Origin: Isosphaeraceae bacterium
GTDB taxonomy: Bacteria; Planctomycetota; Planctomycetia; Isosphaerales; Isosphaeraceae
Assembly (NCBI GenBank): GCA_021324445.1
Contig: JAJPJC010000267.1
Span: 37,285-101,284, forward strand
Length of the DNA: 64,000 nucleotides
Direction: 5' to 3'
Positions 17,828-27,025 of this stretch are shown one piece after another. Numbering within the stretch: position 1 is the stretch's first letter; every line of letters begins with the position of its first letter. The position numbers and the translations under genes are program-made. The notes beneath the pieces were generated by a model that did not search any database, was not told the origin of the DNA, and saw nothing but the letters and a program-made list of their open reading frames with translations.

Positions 17828-20800
17828 TGACGCGCAGCCGGACGACGCCGCAAACCGAGTGGCGACCAGCGAGGACGACGACCGCCTGGGCGAGGTGATT
17901 GAGGAGTACCTGGCCCTGGTCGAGCAGAACCAGGCGCCGAGCCTCGAGGAGTTTGTCGCACGGTATCCCGACCTGGAGGAAGACCTGCGCGCCGCGATGG
18001 AGGGCCTGGAGTTGGTCCAGGGCCTGGTGGGGGCCGGCTCCGGGCCGGTCTCGGGTTCCTCCCGGGGCGGGGGTGCGGACCGTTGGCTGGAGTCCGGCCA
18101 CCGGATCGCCGGCTATCGGGTCGTGCGGGTGCTGGGCCGGGGCGGGATGGGGACGGTTTACGAAGCGGTGCATGTCGGGCTGGACCGGCCGGTGGCGCTG
18201 AAGGTGCTGGGGACGCACGCGGCGCCCGATTCCTCGGCGCGGCGGCGGTTCCTCAACGAGGCACGGACGGCCGCCGGGCTGCACCACACCCACATCGTGC
18301 CGGTCTTCGACGTTGGCCAGGTCGGCGGGTTGTGCTATTACGCCATGCAGCGGATCGAGGGAAGCGGGCTGGACCGGGTCATTCGACACCTGCGCCGCAC
18401 GCGGTCTCCCGGGGGGATGGGTGGTCCGGCGGGCACGCCGTCCTCCGGGGATGGCTCGAGCCTTTCGTCGTTCAGCTCGCGGCTGGGCCGACTTTTCTAC
18501 CGCGTCTCGTCGGGATGGCTGGGGGTGCCGGCCCGGGCGATGCCCCCGGGCGCGCGCGGCGGCGACCTCCTCTGGCGGCGCTCGGATGCCGCGGAGGTGC
18601 CGGCGCGGACCGGCCTGGAGAGGATCGGCACCTTCCCGCCTGCGCTGGGCGATTCGACGGCCTCCTGGGGGAGTCATCGGGGAGGGAGCGAGGGGGAGAC
18701 GCGGCGGCAGCCCAGCGGCGACCCCGCCGGCTCGGCGGGCGGTTCCGCCCTGGCGACCGGTCTGGCCGAGTCGGAAGCCCGCCGCCGCGACGATGAGCCG
18801 CCGCCATACGACCCCCCGCGCGGCTCGGCCTACTTCCGTTGGGTCGCGACCGTCGGCCTCCAGGCCGCCGACGCCCTGGGGCACGCCCATCATCAGGGCG
18901 TGATCCATCGGGACGTCAAGCCCTCCAACTTGCTGGTCGACGCCAAGGGGGCGATCTGGGTCACCGACTTCGGGCTGGCCCGCCGGCTGGCGGACCCGGG
19001 CCTGACCCACCATGACAGCCTGCTGGGCACGCCCCGTTACATGAGTCCCGAACAGGCGCGGACCGGCTCGATCGACGGGCGGACCGACGTCTACAGCCTG
19101 GGCGCGACCCTCTATGAGCTGCTGACCTTGCGGCCGCCGTTCGACGGGCAGACGGCCGCCGAGCTGCTCGAGCAGATCGGCCAGGATGAGCCGGTGCCGC
19201 CGCGCAAGCTGGAGCCGAGAGTGCCCAGCGACCTGGAGACGATCGTGCTCAAGGCGCTGGCCAAGCGCCCGGCGGACCGTTATGCCAGTGCGGTTGAGCT
19301 GGCCGAGGACCTGGCGCGGTTCCTCAACGGCGAGCCGGTCAAAGCCCGGCGAATCAGCCCCATTGGACGGCTCTGGCGGGTCGCGCGGCGACATCGCACG
19401 ATCAGCATCGTGACGGCCACGGCCGCCGCGATCGTGGTGGCGGTCATCTCGATCGCGTTCCTCCGGGTCCTGGCCGAGCGCAACGAGGCGGACCGCGCGC
19501 GCGGCGAGTCCGAAAAGGCCCGGCTGGCGACCGAGGAGGCCATGCGGGAAAAGAAAAAGGCGATGCGCAAGTTGCTGGGTCAGAACGCCGTGACGATCGG
19601 GGGCACGACGGCTGCCAACCGCCGGCGGGAGGTCCTGAACGTGATCCACGAGGCCGTCGCGCTGGAGCCGGTCGAGCCGGAGCTGCGCGCCCAGCTCCGC
19701 GACGTGGCCGTGCGGCTCCTGGTTCAGCGCGATGTGGAGTCCGGCCCGGAGCTGCACACCGGGCGCGCCCGCGGCCTGGTCTTCAGCCCGAGCAGCAACC
19801 GCTTGGCCGTGCTCTCGGAGGACGGCGAGGACCTGGCCCTGTGGGACATCGCCGCGCGGAAGCGGCAATGGCCGCTCTCGCTGCGGTTCGGATCCGGTCC
19901 CGCGGCCGCGATGGTGTCCCCGGTGGCTCCCGAGTCGAGCCTGGTCGACGCGGCCGGCGCCGGCCACTCGGCGATGAACCCCGGCCGCAGCGGGGCCGGC
20001 TCGACCTCGTCCGGGACCCGGCTGGGACCCTTCCCGCGGCTGGCCCGGGCCGGTCATGGCCTGGCTGTCGTCTTGCCGGACGGCCGGGGGTTCTGCCTGG
20101 TCGATCCGCTCTCGGGCACCGCGCTGCGCTCGGTGAACCGACCGGCCGACCGCACCGTGCTGGGCCTGGTCGCCGACCCCGCCGGACGGCGGCTGATCAC
20201 CATCGAGCGGATCCACGAGGAGCCGATCGACCGCGCGATGGACGGCCCGCCGGATTGGGACCCGTCGGCTCCCAGCGATTACCAGGTGAATCTCTGGGAC
20301 CTGGATCATCTCGACCGACCGATCGCCTTGAGCTGGACCTGGCCCCGCCCCGGGCCCCCGGGCCGCAACCGGTCGCTGGCCCCACCGAGCCCGGGCCGCC
20401 CGACCTGGCCGCTGGTATCGATCAGCCCCGACGGGAAGGTCGTGGCCGTCGCCGCGCTGGGCAACCAGTTTATCCGGCTGTACTCGGCCGAGGACGGCAA
20501 AGACCTGCCGCGGCCGTCGCCGGCTTCGGTCGGCCCGCCGTCCGAGCCGCGCTCCGGGCGCCGCGCCGATGCCAATGGCCCGCGACCGGCGGGGACGATG
20601 ACCGGCATCGAATTGACCGCGGTGGCACTGGGGCCCAACGGCTTGCTGGCGGCGGCCGGCACCAGCACCGAGACAGCCCGGGGCAACACGGTGAAGCTCT
20701 GGGACCTGGACAATCTCCGGGCACCCCTGGCGAGCTTCCCGCCCGAGCAGCAGCACATGACCTTTCAGATGCGCTACAACCCGCAAGGAACGCTGCTGGC

Positions 20801-22223
20801 GCTGGTCGGGGTTGGCCCGATCGAGCTCTGGGACCCGGCCGCGCGCAGCCTGGTCACCGTCTTGCGGCCGTCGGATCGGCCGTCCGAGCTGGCCTTCTCG
20901 CCCGACGGCCGGACCCTCGCGGTCGGAGGGGCGTCGGCCTCGTCGTCGACCTGGACAGTGCTCGACTCCACGGCGCGGACGCAGCTCAGCGGCCTCGACG
21001 CGCCGATCTCGTCCCTGGTCTTCAGCGAGGATGGGATCTTGGCCGGCGGCGAGTGGAACGGCGATGTCTGGACGTGTCGTTCCGGCCGATGCCCCAATAT
21101 CCACGCGGCGCAATGGGAGCCGTCCTCGGCTGCGGGCGAGGTGGCGGCGGGCCGGGCCGGACCCCGAGCGGTCGAGACGGCAGCCAGGGGGGCGGATCGT
21201 CCCGGCGTGGAGTCAAGGCAACCGGAATCCCCGCCCCCCGACGGCCCGCGGCGCGGCCCGGGCTGGGGGATGGGCCCCCTCGGGGGCAGGAGCCGAGAGC
21301 GCTGCCCGACCTCCCTGGCCTTCGACGATCACGGCCGGCTGGTCGCCCACGACCGGTTCGGCCTGCGCGTCTGGTCCCCGAACGGGATCGCCGAGCAGGC
21401 GCCGCCGCTGTGCGCGTACCCGATGCCAATCGTGCCGGTGACCTGGTGGAACACAACGCTGCTGGCACGGACGCGCGACGGCCGCTTGATGGCCCTGGTG
21501 CGGACACCGGACGGCCGCCGGCCCTCCGCCGTCTTCTTGTGGCACTCCCAGACGCCCGACCAGGTTCTGCCGGTCGCTCCCCCGCCGGGTGCACCCGGCC
21601 CAGCCGCAGCTCCGGCGAAGGCTGATCCGCGCGGCACTCCCACGCCCGCGACCGTCGCCGACGCCGAGGGCCTGCGCTTCCGCGAGGTCCAGATCGCGCC
21701 GAGGGGAGACCGCCTCTACCTGCTGGACTACAGCAACAAACTCCACGTGTGGGCCCTGGACACGACCTCCGAGGGCCACCAGGCCCGCGAGCTGCCGGTG
21801 ACGGCGGGGCTCCCGGAGGAGATCACCAGCCTCGCCCTGCGGCCCGACGGCACCATCCTGGCCCTGGGGGACCGCACCGGGACCGTGTCGCTCCTGGACA
21901 CGCGGCATCGCGACGTCGTGGGTCGGATCCGGTCCAGCGACGCCGAGGTCGATGGGTACGTGACCGCCCTGGCCTTCGCGCCCGACGGCCGCGACCTCGC
22001 CGTGGGCACCCAGCAGGGCCCGATCCTGGTCTGGCCGGCCACCAGGCTCGAGCCCAAGGAGCCTTGGCTCAGCCTCCCCGGCCACCGCGGCATGGTCTCC
22101 AGCCTGGCCTTCGACCCCCAGGGCCGCAGGCTGGCCAGCGCCGGGCGGAGCGACCCACTGGTCGAGGTCTGGGACCTCGAGCTGATCCAGCGCGAGCTGA
22201 CCAAGCTGGGGCTGGCCGACTGA
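17805..22223 (+). CDS. Membrane Ser/Thr protein kinase with WD40 sensor region
   Basis: 1472 residues. A short acidic N-terminal region (EEYLALVEQNQAPSLEEFV) precedes the kinase domain. This has glycine loop GRGGMGTV (111-118), K133, HRDVKPSN (His368, Asp370) and DFGLARR, with SPEQART in the P+1 region. Between N-lobe and catalytic loop a Gly/Ser/Arg-rich insert of about 145 residues (195-340) is unusual. One transmembrane helix lies near 533-557. The remainder is an extracytoplasmic WD40-like propeller (LAFSPDGRTLAVGG, LAFAPDGRDLAVGT, LAFDPQGRRLASAG). Three in-frame ATGs occur at 17805, 17808 and 17811. GAGG at 17800 best suits the third. Translation is coupled to the overlapping sigma factor gene. 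Confidence 0.92.
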   Translation: MMMVPRTDDAQPDDAANRVATSEDDDRLGEVIEEYLALVEQNQAPSLEEFVARYPDLEEDLRAAMEGLELVQGLVGAGSGPVSGSSRGGGADRWLESGHRIAGYRVVRVLGRGGMGTVYEAVHVGLDRPVALKVLGTHAAPDSSARRRFLNEARTAAGLHHTHIVPVFDVGQVGGLCYYAMQRIEGSGLDRVIRHLRRTRSPGGMGGPAGTPSSGDGSSLSSFSSRLGRLFYRVSSGWLGVPARAMPPGARGGDLLWRRSDAAEVPARTGLERIGTFPPALGDSTASWGSHRGGSEGETRRQPSGDPAGSAGGSALATGLAESEARRRDDEPPPYDPPRGSAYFRWVATVGLQAADALGHAHHQGVIHRDVKPSNLLVDAKGAIWVTDFGLARRLADPGLTHHDSLLGTPRYMSPEQARTGSIDGRTDVYSLGATLYELLTLRPPFDGQTAAELLEQIGQDEPVPPRKLEPRVPSDLETIVLKALAKRPADRYASAVELAEDLARFLNGEPVKARRISPIGRLWRVARRHRTISIVTATAAAIVVAVISIAFLRVLAERNEADRARGESEKARLATEEAMREKKKAMRKLLGQNAVTIGGTTAANRRREVLNVIHEAVALEPVEPELRAQLRDVAVRLLVQRDVESGPELHTGRARGLVFSPSSNRLAVLSEDGEDLALWDIAARKRQWPLSLRFGSGPAAAMVSPVAPESSLVDAAGAGHSAMNPGRSGAGSTSSGTRLGPFPRLARAGHGLAVVLPDGRGFCLVDPLSGTALRSVNRPADRTVLGLVADPAGRRLITIERIHEEPIDRAMDGPPDWDPSAPSDYQVNLWDLDHLDRPIALSWTWPRPGPPGRNRSLAPPSPGRPTWPLVSISPDGKVVAVAALGNQFIRLYSAEDGKDLPRPSPASVGPPSEPRSGRRADANGPRPAGTMTGIELTAVALGPNGLLAAAGTSTETARGNTVKLWDLDNLRAPLASFPPEQQHMTFQMRYNPQGTLLALVGVGPIELWDPAARSLVTVLRPSDRPSELAFSPDGRTLAVGGASASSSTWTVLDSTARTQLSGLDAPISSLVFSEDGILAGGEWNGDVWTCRSGRCPNIHAAQWEPSSAAGEVAAGRAGPRAVETAARGADRPGVESRQPESPPPDGPRRGPGWGMGPLGGRSRERCPTSLAFDDHGRLVAHDRFGLRVWSPNGIAEQAPPLCAYPMPIVPVTWWNTTLLARTRDGRLMALVRTPDGRRPSAVFLWHSQTPDQVLPVAPPPGAPGPAAAPAKADPRGTPTPATVADAEGLRFREVQIAPRGDRLYLLDYSNKLHVWALDTTSEGHQARELPVTAGLPEEITSLALRPDGTILALGDRTGTVSLLDTRHRDVVGRIRSSDAEVDGYVTALAFAPDGRDLAVGTQQGPILVWPATRLEPKEPWLSLPGHRGMVSSLAFDPQGRRLASAGRSDPLVEVWDLELIQRELTKLGLAD

Positions 22224-22274
22224 CGGGACGTCGCACCCGCTCAGCGCGGCCCGCGGCAGGGAGGGAGTGACACC

Positions 22275-22847
22275 ATGGGGCACGACCGCTTCTCGATCCG
22301 CGGCCTGATGGTCGTGATCGTGCTGCTGGGCGTCGCCTGCGCGGCGCTGCGGACCCCGTCGCGGCTCTGGGCCAATGTCTGGTTCTCGGCGACCCTGGCC
22401 GCGCTGACGCTGGCCATACCCGCGGCGGTCTACACCCGTGGCGGCCGGCGCGGCTTCTGGGTGGGCTTCGCGACCTGCGGATGGGTCTACTTCGTCCTGG
22501 CGATGGCACCCTGGTTCCAGTCGGAGGTCTCCTTCCAGCTCATCACGACGAGCTTTCTCGACATCCTGGCTCCGCACATCGTGCACAAAGAGTATCTCGT
22601 GCGGTCCTACCTCGGGGGCTTCCAGCCACCGAGCGCCCCGACGCCGCCGACGCCCTGGCAGGCGTGGAATCTCCCGGAGTTCCCCCAGGAGTCTCCCTGG
22701 CATCTTGGCTATGCGACGCTGCACAGCCCGGGCTTGTACCTTCGGATCGGCCATGCGGCGTGCTGCCTCTTGATCGCCTGGCTCGGGGGTGAGATCATCC
22801 GCTCGCTGCACGTGCGAGGATCGGAACCGGGGGCGGCGGCGCGATGA
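22275..22847 (+). CDS. Planctomycete membrane protein of unknown function
   Basis: 190 residues, not assigned to a function. The N-terminus (RFSIRGLMVVIVLLGVACAALR) is a recurring start of small planctomycete membrane proteins. Hydrophobic segments lie near 10-26, 34-51, 60-78 and at the C-terminus in YLRIGHAACCLLIAWLGGEI. GGGAGGGAG precedes the ATG. It lies 51 bp after the WD40 kinase gene in the same direction and may be part of that operon. A decayed relative of its C-terminus follows at about 23155-23310. Confidence 0.7.
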   Translation: MGHDRFSIRGLMVVIVLLGVACAALRTPSRLWANVWFSATLAALTLAIPAAVYTRGGRRGFWVGFATCGWVYFVLAMAPWFQSEVSFQLITTSFLDILAPHIVHKEYLVRSYLGGFQPPSAPTPPTPWQAWNLPEFPQESPWHLGYATLHSPGLYLRIGHAACCLLIAWLGGEIIRSLHVRGSEPGAAAR

Positions 22848-23480
22848 CCACACGACCGGCCCGCCGCGCGGGGGCCGAGAGGGTTCCCCGGTTATAGTCG
22901 ATCGAGGGGGCGTGAGCGACTGCCCTCACCTCGCCGCGAACTCGGGCCAGGGACGTGGCCGGCGTGGAGCCCCGCGCATCGGATGCGGGCTTCGCTCCCT
23001 CTTCCATCCTCCCTCGATCATTCCCGCGCGGCGAGCCATTCCACGACAACCCGCCGGAACAGCCGAACCGGGATGCCTCCGGCCGGTCAGGGTCCGCGCG
23101 CTGCCCCGCGCGGATTGCACCGCCGATCGGTGGCCCGCACGCTCGGCGGCCCACCCCGCCTCTGCGGCCGCGCACCACCTGGCCGCGCTGATCGTCGCGG
23201 GAACCTCCGCCGAGAACTTCATCCGCGTCGGTCACTCGCTCCTGGCTCTGATCTTCGCATTGGTGGGCGGGCGGCTCTCTCGCCATCTTTACGTTCAGAG
23301 TCAAGTCTGCTGGAGCTGGAACAGAGGTGCATCGCAGGCAGATCGGTCACCAGGTATCCGGGGTGGCTCGGCTGGAGCTTGTCACCAACGGGCTGGGGGA
23401 TGTTCGAGCTTGACGAGAAGTCCTGGCCATCTCCGCCGAAACTCCTCGCAGAGGGGTGTCCCCCAAGGATTGAGCCGTCG
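22848..23480 (+). pseudogene. Gene-poor stretch with a remnant of the preceding membrane protein family
   Basis: Most of this 633-bp region shows nothing recognisable. In the frame of 22789, around 23155-23310, the translation HHLAALIVAGTSAENF then IRVGHSLLALIFALVGGRLS and RHLYVQSQ parallels the C-terminus of the gene at 22275 (YLRIGHAACCLLIAWLGGEI then IRSLHVRG). No matching N-terminal half or start codon is visible, so this is probably a truncated paralogue. Confidence 0.5.
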
Positions 23481-24866
23481 TCAGCGCCTGTGCGGGTGGT
23501 AATCCGGGTTGGGCCTGGGCATCTGTGCGGCCACCGACTCCCGCCACCGGGCCAATTGGTTGCGGAGCCGGGCCGCCTCCTCCGGGCGTTCGGCAGCCAG
23601 GTCGTGCCGCTCGCCGACGTCCCGCTTGAGGTCATACAACTCCACCCGCCCGTCCTCGTACGATTCGATCAGCTTTCGATCCCCCCGGCGGATCGCTCCC
23701 CCGGGCCGACCTCCCTGGTTGCTGTAATGCGGGTAGTGCCAGTAGAGGGCCTCCCGCCGCAACGCACCGTCCCCCTTCAATAACGGCATCAGGCTCTCCC
23801 CGTCGATCACCTGCCCGGGGGAGGGGCTGACGCCAGCCAGGGCGAGGTTCGTAGGAAACAGATCCTGCCCGCTGACCGGCACGTCGCAGAGGGAGCCGGG
23901 GCGGGTGACACCGGGCCAGACGATGATCAGCGGCACCCGGATGCCCCCCTCGTAGAGAAAACCCTTGCCGGCCCGCAGCGGGGCGTTGGACGTGGCCGGC
24001 GTGTTCGGACCCTCCTTCACCGACAGCCCGCCGTTGTCGGAGGTGAAGATCACCACCGTCCGGTCGGCGATCTTCAGGTCGTCCAGCGCCCCCAGGAGCT
24101 TGCCGACCCCCTCGTCCACGCTCTGGATCATGGCGGCGTAGATGGGATTGTCCTGCGGTGAATCACCCCTGGGCTTCGACCGGTACTTCGCCTGGACCTC
24201 CGGCTTGGCCTGGAGCGGGATGTGGACCGCATAATGCGGCAGGTAGAGGAAGAACGGCCGGTCCCGATGCCGCTGGATGAACCGCACCGCCTCCTCGGTC
24301 AGCCGATCGGTCAGGTATTCCCGGTTTGTGCGGGCCTTCAGATTGGGCGTGTGGAAGTCGAAGTAGCCGCCGGGGGGAGAGCCGGTCTGGGTGCCGCCGA
24401 TGTTGAGGTCGAAGCCCTGGTGCTGGGGCCAGAACGGCCCCCCGCCCAGATGCCACTTGCCGATGCTCGCCGTGGCGTAGCCGGCCGGCCTGAGCGCCTC
24501 GGCCAGAGTGACCTCCTCCAGGGGAAGCTCCTGGCGGATCTGCGGCCGCAGGAGCTGCTGCGAGGGCCGATCCGACCGACCCGGCAGCCAGTCGGTCAGG
24601 CGCAGCCGGGCGGGATACTTCCCCGTCATGATGGCGGCCCGGGAGGGGGAGCAGACCGGACAGGCGGCGTAGGCATTGGTGAACCGCACCCCTCGGCGGG
24701 CGAGCCGGTCGATGTTCGGCGTCTCATAGAAGGTGCTGCCGGAGCAGCCGAGGTCGGCCCAGCCCAGGTCATCGACGAGGATGAGGATGACGTTGGGCTT
24801 GGGGGTGTTGGCTGGGGCAACGCTCAGGGCGAGCAGGGCGCACGGCAACCAGTGGCTCAAGGACAT
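23481..24866 (-). CDS. Exported arylsulfatase (FGly-dependent)
   Basis: 461 residues from the ATG at 24866, which has AGGAGG 5 nt upstream. The longer frame to 24944 lacks such support. A signal peptide (MSLSHWLPCALLALSVAPA) leads to a type I sulfatase domain: metal-binding DD in LILVDDLGWADLGCSG, active-site motif C72-S-P-S-R (Cys72 converted to formylglycine) with MTGKYPAR, KWHLGG, HIPLQ and FTSDNGG. These residues are complete, so hydrolysis of a sulfate ester, probably on an algal or host glycan, is expected. Substrate subfamily cannot be called by eye. The maturation enzyme is not in this window. Confidence 0.94.
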   Translation of the reverse strand: MSLSHWLPCALLALSVAPANTPKPNVILILVDDLGWADLGCSGSTFYETPNIDRLARRGVRFTNAYAACPVCSPSRAAIMTGKYPARLRLTDWLPGRSDRPSQQLLRPQIRQELPLEEVTLAEALRPAGYATASIGKWHLGGGPFWPQHQGFDLNIGGTQTGSPPGGYFDFHTPNLKARTNREYLTDRLTEEAVRFIQRHRDRPFFLYLPHYAVHIPLQAKPEVQAKYRSKPRGDSPQDNPIYAAMIQSVDEGVGKLLGALDDLKIADRTVVIFTSDNGGLSVKEGPNTPATSNAPLRAGKGFLYEGGIRVPLIIVWPGVTRPGSLCDVPVSGQDLFPTNLALAGVSPSPGQVIDGESLMPLLKGDGALRREALYWHYPHYSNQGGRPGGAIRRGDRKLIESYEDGRVELYDLKRDVGERHDLAAERPEEAARLRNQLARWRESVAAQMPRPNPDYHPHRR

Positions 24867-25614
24867 CGCATCCTCCTTCGCCATTCGGGCAGCTCGTCGG
24901 TGCAGGCGCTGGACCTGGTTGGCTGGGCTTGGTGCTTGGCTCAACGACGTCAGGTCATTGTACCAGCCGTCACATCAGGAGCCCTCCACAGTTCTCCCGG
25001 GCTCGTGGCTGACGGATTGATCCTCCCCGGGGGCGACCCCGCTCGCCAAGATCAGCAGGCAGCCACCGCCGCTGGAATGGATTTGCGTGATTTCATCGGC
25101 AGGTGCAATGTTTGAGACGAGGACTCGAGCCAGACGATCCGCCGGACAAGGAGACTGCGAGCAGGGCCATCCGCATGACGCTGAACGCAAGCCGGGATGA
25201 TGAGGGTGACATGGATCATCTCCGGTCAAGCGGCCCGAATCGCGGGGACTCCAGCTTCCTGAACTTGGTCCGGGTCGCCTCCGAGCGGGAGGAGCGGATC
25301 ATTCGATCAAGGCTGCTTCATGGAACCCTGCTGTTGCAGGTCGGCAATTGGGTAGGATCCTCCATCAAGGGCGTCGAGGGCGAGCCGGACATCGCCCGGC
25401 GTCTGGGCTTCCTGCAACCGATCGGCGACAAGTTCTGACCGCACCCACCCTCCTCGAGGATGGGGAGCCACGGCGGCGAGCCGCACGGCGACATTCCGCC
25501 CAGCGGGAAGATGGCGCCGCGGTTGAGGATGGCTTCGGCCTGCGCCTCGTCCACCCCTGGATGCCGCCGCCCGAACAGGCCGGGGACGACCGGTCTGGAG
25601 CCTCGTGCCTGGAT
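24867..25614. other. Intergenic stretch with at most one small ORF
   Basis: 748 bp between the sulfatase start and the DUF488 gene. The only candidate is the 75-codon frame at 25211-25438. On the minus strand, TACAAT at 24962-24957 could be a -10 box for the sulfatase but has no good -35. Around 25480-25570 the minus strand reads LFGRRHPGVDEAQAEAILNR, which was not recognised. Confidence 0.4.
25211..25438 (+). CDS. Hypothetical small protein (weak)
   Basis: 75 codons from an ATG with GAGGGTG just upstream. The product (MDHLRSSGPNRGDSSFLNLV at the start) is charged, without signal peptide or membrane segment, and was not recognised. It may be chance or a remnant. It is listed because the stretch is otherwise empty. 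Confidence 0.2.
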   Translation: MDHLRSSGPNRGDSSFLNLVRVASEREERIIRSRLLHGTLLLQVGNWVGSSIKGVEGEPDIARRLGFLQPIGDKF

Positions 25615-25977
25615 TCAGCCCTGAGTCTCCATGTACTCCTTGAGGACGACGGCGCTGTTCTGTTCCCGGTCCTTGGCGGCGAAGACGAACGTGATCGGCC
25701 CCTCCTTGAGCCGCCCCCTCAAGTCATCGAGCACCTCGCCCTTGTCGGCCAGCTCCGCCCGGTATCGCCTGCGGAACTCCTCCCACTTGTCCGGGTCGTG
25801 GCCGTACCACTTGCGGAGTTCAGTGCTGGGGGCGAGTTCCTTCAGCCACAGGTCGATCGCCGCCTTGTCCTTGCTGACCCCTCGGGGCCAGAGCCGCTCG
25901 ACCAGGATGCGGCTCCCGTCATCCGGCGCCGGCTCCTCGTAGGCCCGCTTGAGCCGGATCGTCGCCTTTTTGGCCAT
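25615..25977 (-). CDS. DUF488 family protein
   Basis: 120 residues. IRLKRAYEEPAPDDGSRILV, ERLWPRGVSKDKA, LWLKELAPSTELRKWYGHDP and the C-terminal FVFAAKDREQNSAVVLKEYM are characteristic of the short DUF488 family (E. coli YeaO-like). No biochemical function is established. The ATG at 25977 lies inside the 3' end of the upstream macro-NADAR gene (59-bp overlap in another frame), so the two are probably translated from one mRNA. DUF488 proteins are often found beside stress or nucleotide-related genes, but this is only contextual. Confidence 0.88.
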   Translation of the reverse strand: MAKKATIRLKRAYEEPAPDDGSRILVERLWPRGVSKDKAAIDLWLKELAPSTELRKWYGHDPDKWEEFRRRYRAELADKGEVLDDLRGRLKEGPITFVFAAKDREQNSAVVLKEYMETQG

Positions 25978-27025
25978 TCCACAACTCCTCCCGGACTTGC
26001 ATGAGGGTCTGGCCGAGCCTGTTCTGGCCGCTGCCATCGCCGCCGTCGCCCCAATACTTGTCCTTCTCGGTGTGCTCGACGATCCGGGCATCGCCGGATC
26101 CCAGCAGGACCTCCCGCAGGTCGGCGTGCTGGGTGAACTTGGCCAGCACCGCCTCGTGCATGATGGCGTCCTTGACCGCTTCCCAGTCCTTGCGGAGCGG
26201 GCGCCGACGACTGCGCCCCATCCGAGCAGCAACCATGGGCGACTTCGCCTGACGGACCTCGTCCTCGTCGGGCGTGCCGGCGAACTTCTGCGCCTGGAAG
26301 TAGTGCTCGCTCGTCGGCCAAGTCTTGCCCTTGAGCTTGACGGGATGGGGCGAGAAGTTGGAGAAGCAGCCGTACTCGCCGCTCACGCTGTCGAAGTAGA
26401 TCACCTCGCCCACGGCATCGCCCGCCGGTTCGCCGGTCGTCGCAGCCCTGGGAGGGACTCGGCGCTTCGCGCGGCTCGTGAAGGCATCAGACTCCCCACG
26501 GTTGGGGCCAGTTCGGGTCGTGGCCTCTTCCTCAGGCGTGGCGACTGACCGGTGCGAATCACCAGGCACATATTCTTCGTAGACCACCAGCGTACCATCC
26601 CAGTCCCCGAACACGGCCTCGACGATCACCCGGACCTTCTTCCACGATAACCCGCCGTGGCCCACGCCGATGCGGGGCATGGCAATGCGGATGATGCCCT
26701 CGGCACCCGCCTGCGTCCTCATCGACCGCAGGGCGGTCGCAATCGCCTCGTAACTGGCCCGTGATCGCCAGTAGCCCTCCTGGGTGCCGAGGTTGAACAC
26801 CCAGGGCTGGTCGTCCTCCTTCCACAGCCAGCAATCACCGAGGTGGAACCGCCGGGGCTCAGCCTTGCAGCGGCTGCGGTACTCGTCGTACATCTCGGGG
26901 TAGAGGGAGCGGAAGGTCTTGGCGATCCCCGCCCCCATCGACCCCTGGCAGTTGCAGCCATGGGCGAATGCCTGGGCATGGTGGGCGTTGTCAAACAGAT
27001 CCCCAGAGACGTACTCCGTCGGCAT
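25919..27025 (-). CDS. Macro domain - NADAR fusion (ADP-ribose processing)
   Basis: 368 residues with two ADP-ribose-related domains. Residues 1-155 form a macro domain of the ALC1/DarG-TARG1 type: YVSGDLFDNA, AHGCNCQGSMGAGIAKTFR (phosphate/ribose loop) and MPRIGVGHGGLSW. After a charged linker (160-205), residues 206-355 form a NADAR/YbiA domain: IYFDSVSGEYGCFSNFSPHP, WPTSEHYFQAQKF, and the C-terminal DKYWGDG plus GQNRLGQTLMQVREEL. Both families remove ADP-ribose adducts. DarG-type macro and NADAR domains are each known antitoxins of DarT-like DNA ADP-ribosyltransferases. No toxin gene is visible nearby. The last ~20 residues overlap the DUF488 gene and are unlikely to be conserved. Confidence 0.88.
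   Translation of the reverse strand: MPTEYVSGDLFDNAHHAQAFAHGCNCQGSMGAGIAKTFRSLYPEMYDEYRSRCKAEPRRFHLGDCWLWKEDDQPWVFNLGTQEGYWRSRASYEAIATALRSMRTQAGAEGIIRIAMPRIGVGHGGLSWKKVRVIVEAVFGDWDGTLVVYEEYVPGDSHRSVATPEEEATTRTGPNRGESDAFTSRAKRRVPPRAATTGEPAGDAVGEVIYFDSVSGEYGCFSNFSPHPVKLKGKTWPTSEHYFQAQKFAGTPDEDEVRQAKSPMVAARMGRSRRRPLRKDWEAVKDAIMHEAVLAKFTQHADLREVLLGSGDARIVEHTEKDKYWGDGGDGSGQNRLGQTLMQVREELWNGQKGDDPAQAGLRGAGAG

Noticed and set aside
17364..21113. 1249-residue minus-strand open frame opposite the WD40 kinase
   Set aside because: It is an Arg/Gly/Pro-rich shadow of a clearly conserved plus-strand kinase and sigma factor. High GC gives long antisense frames.
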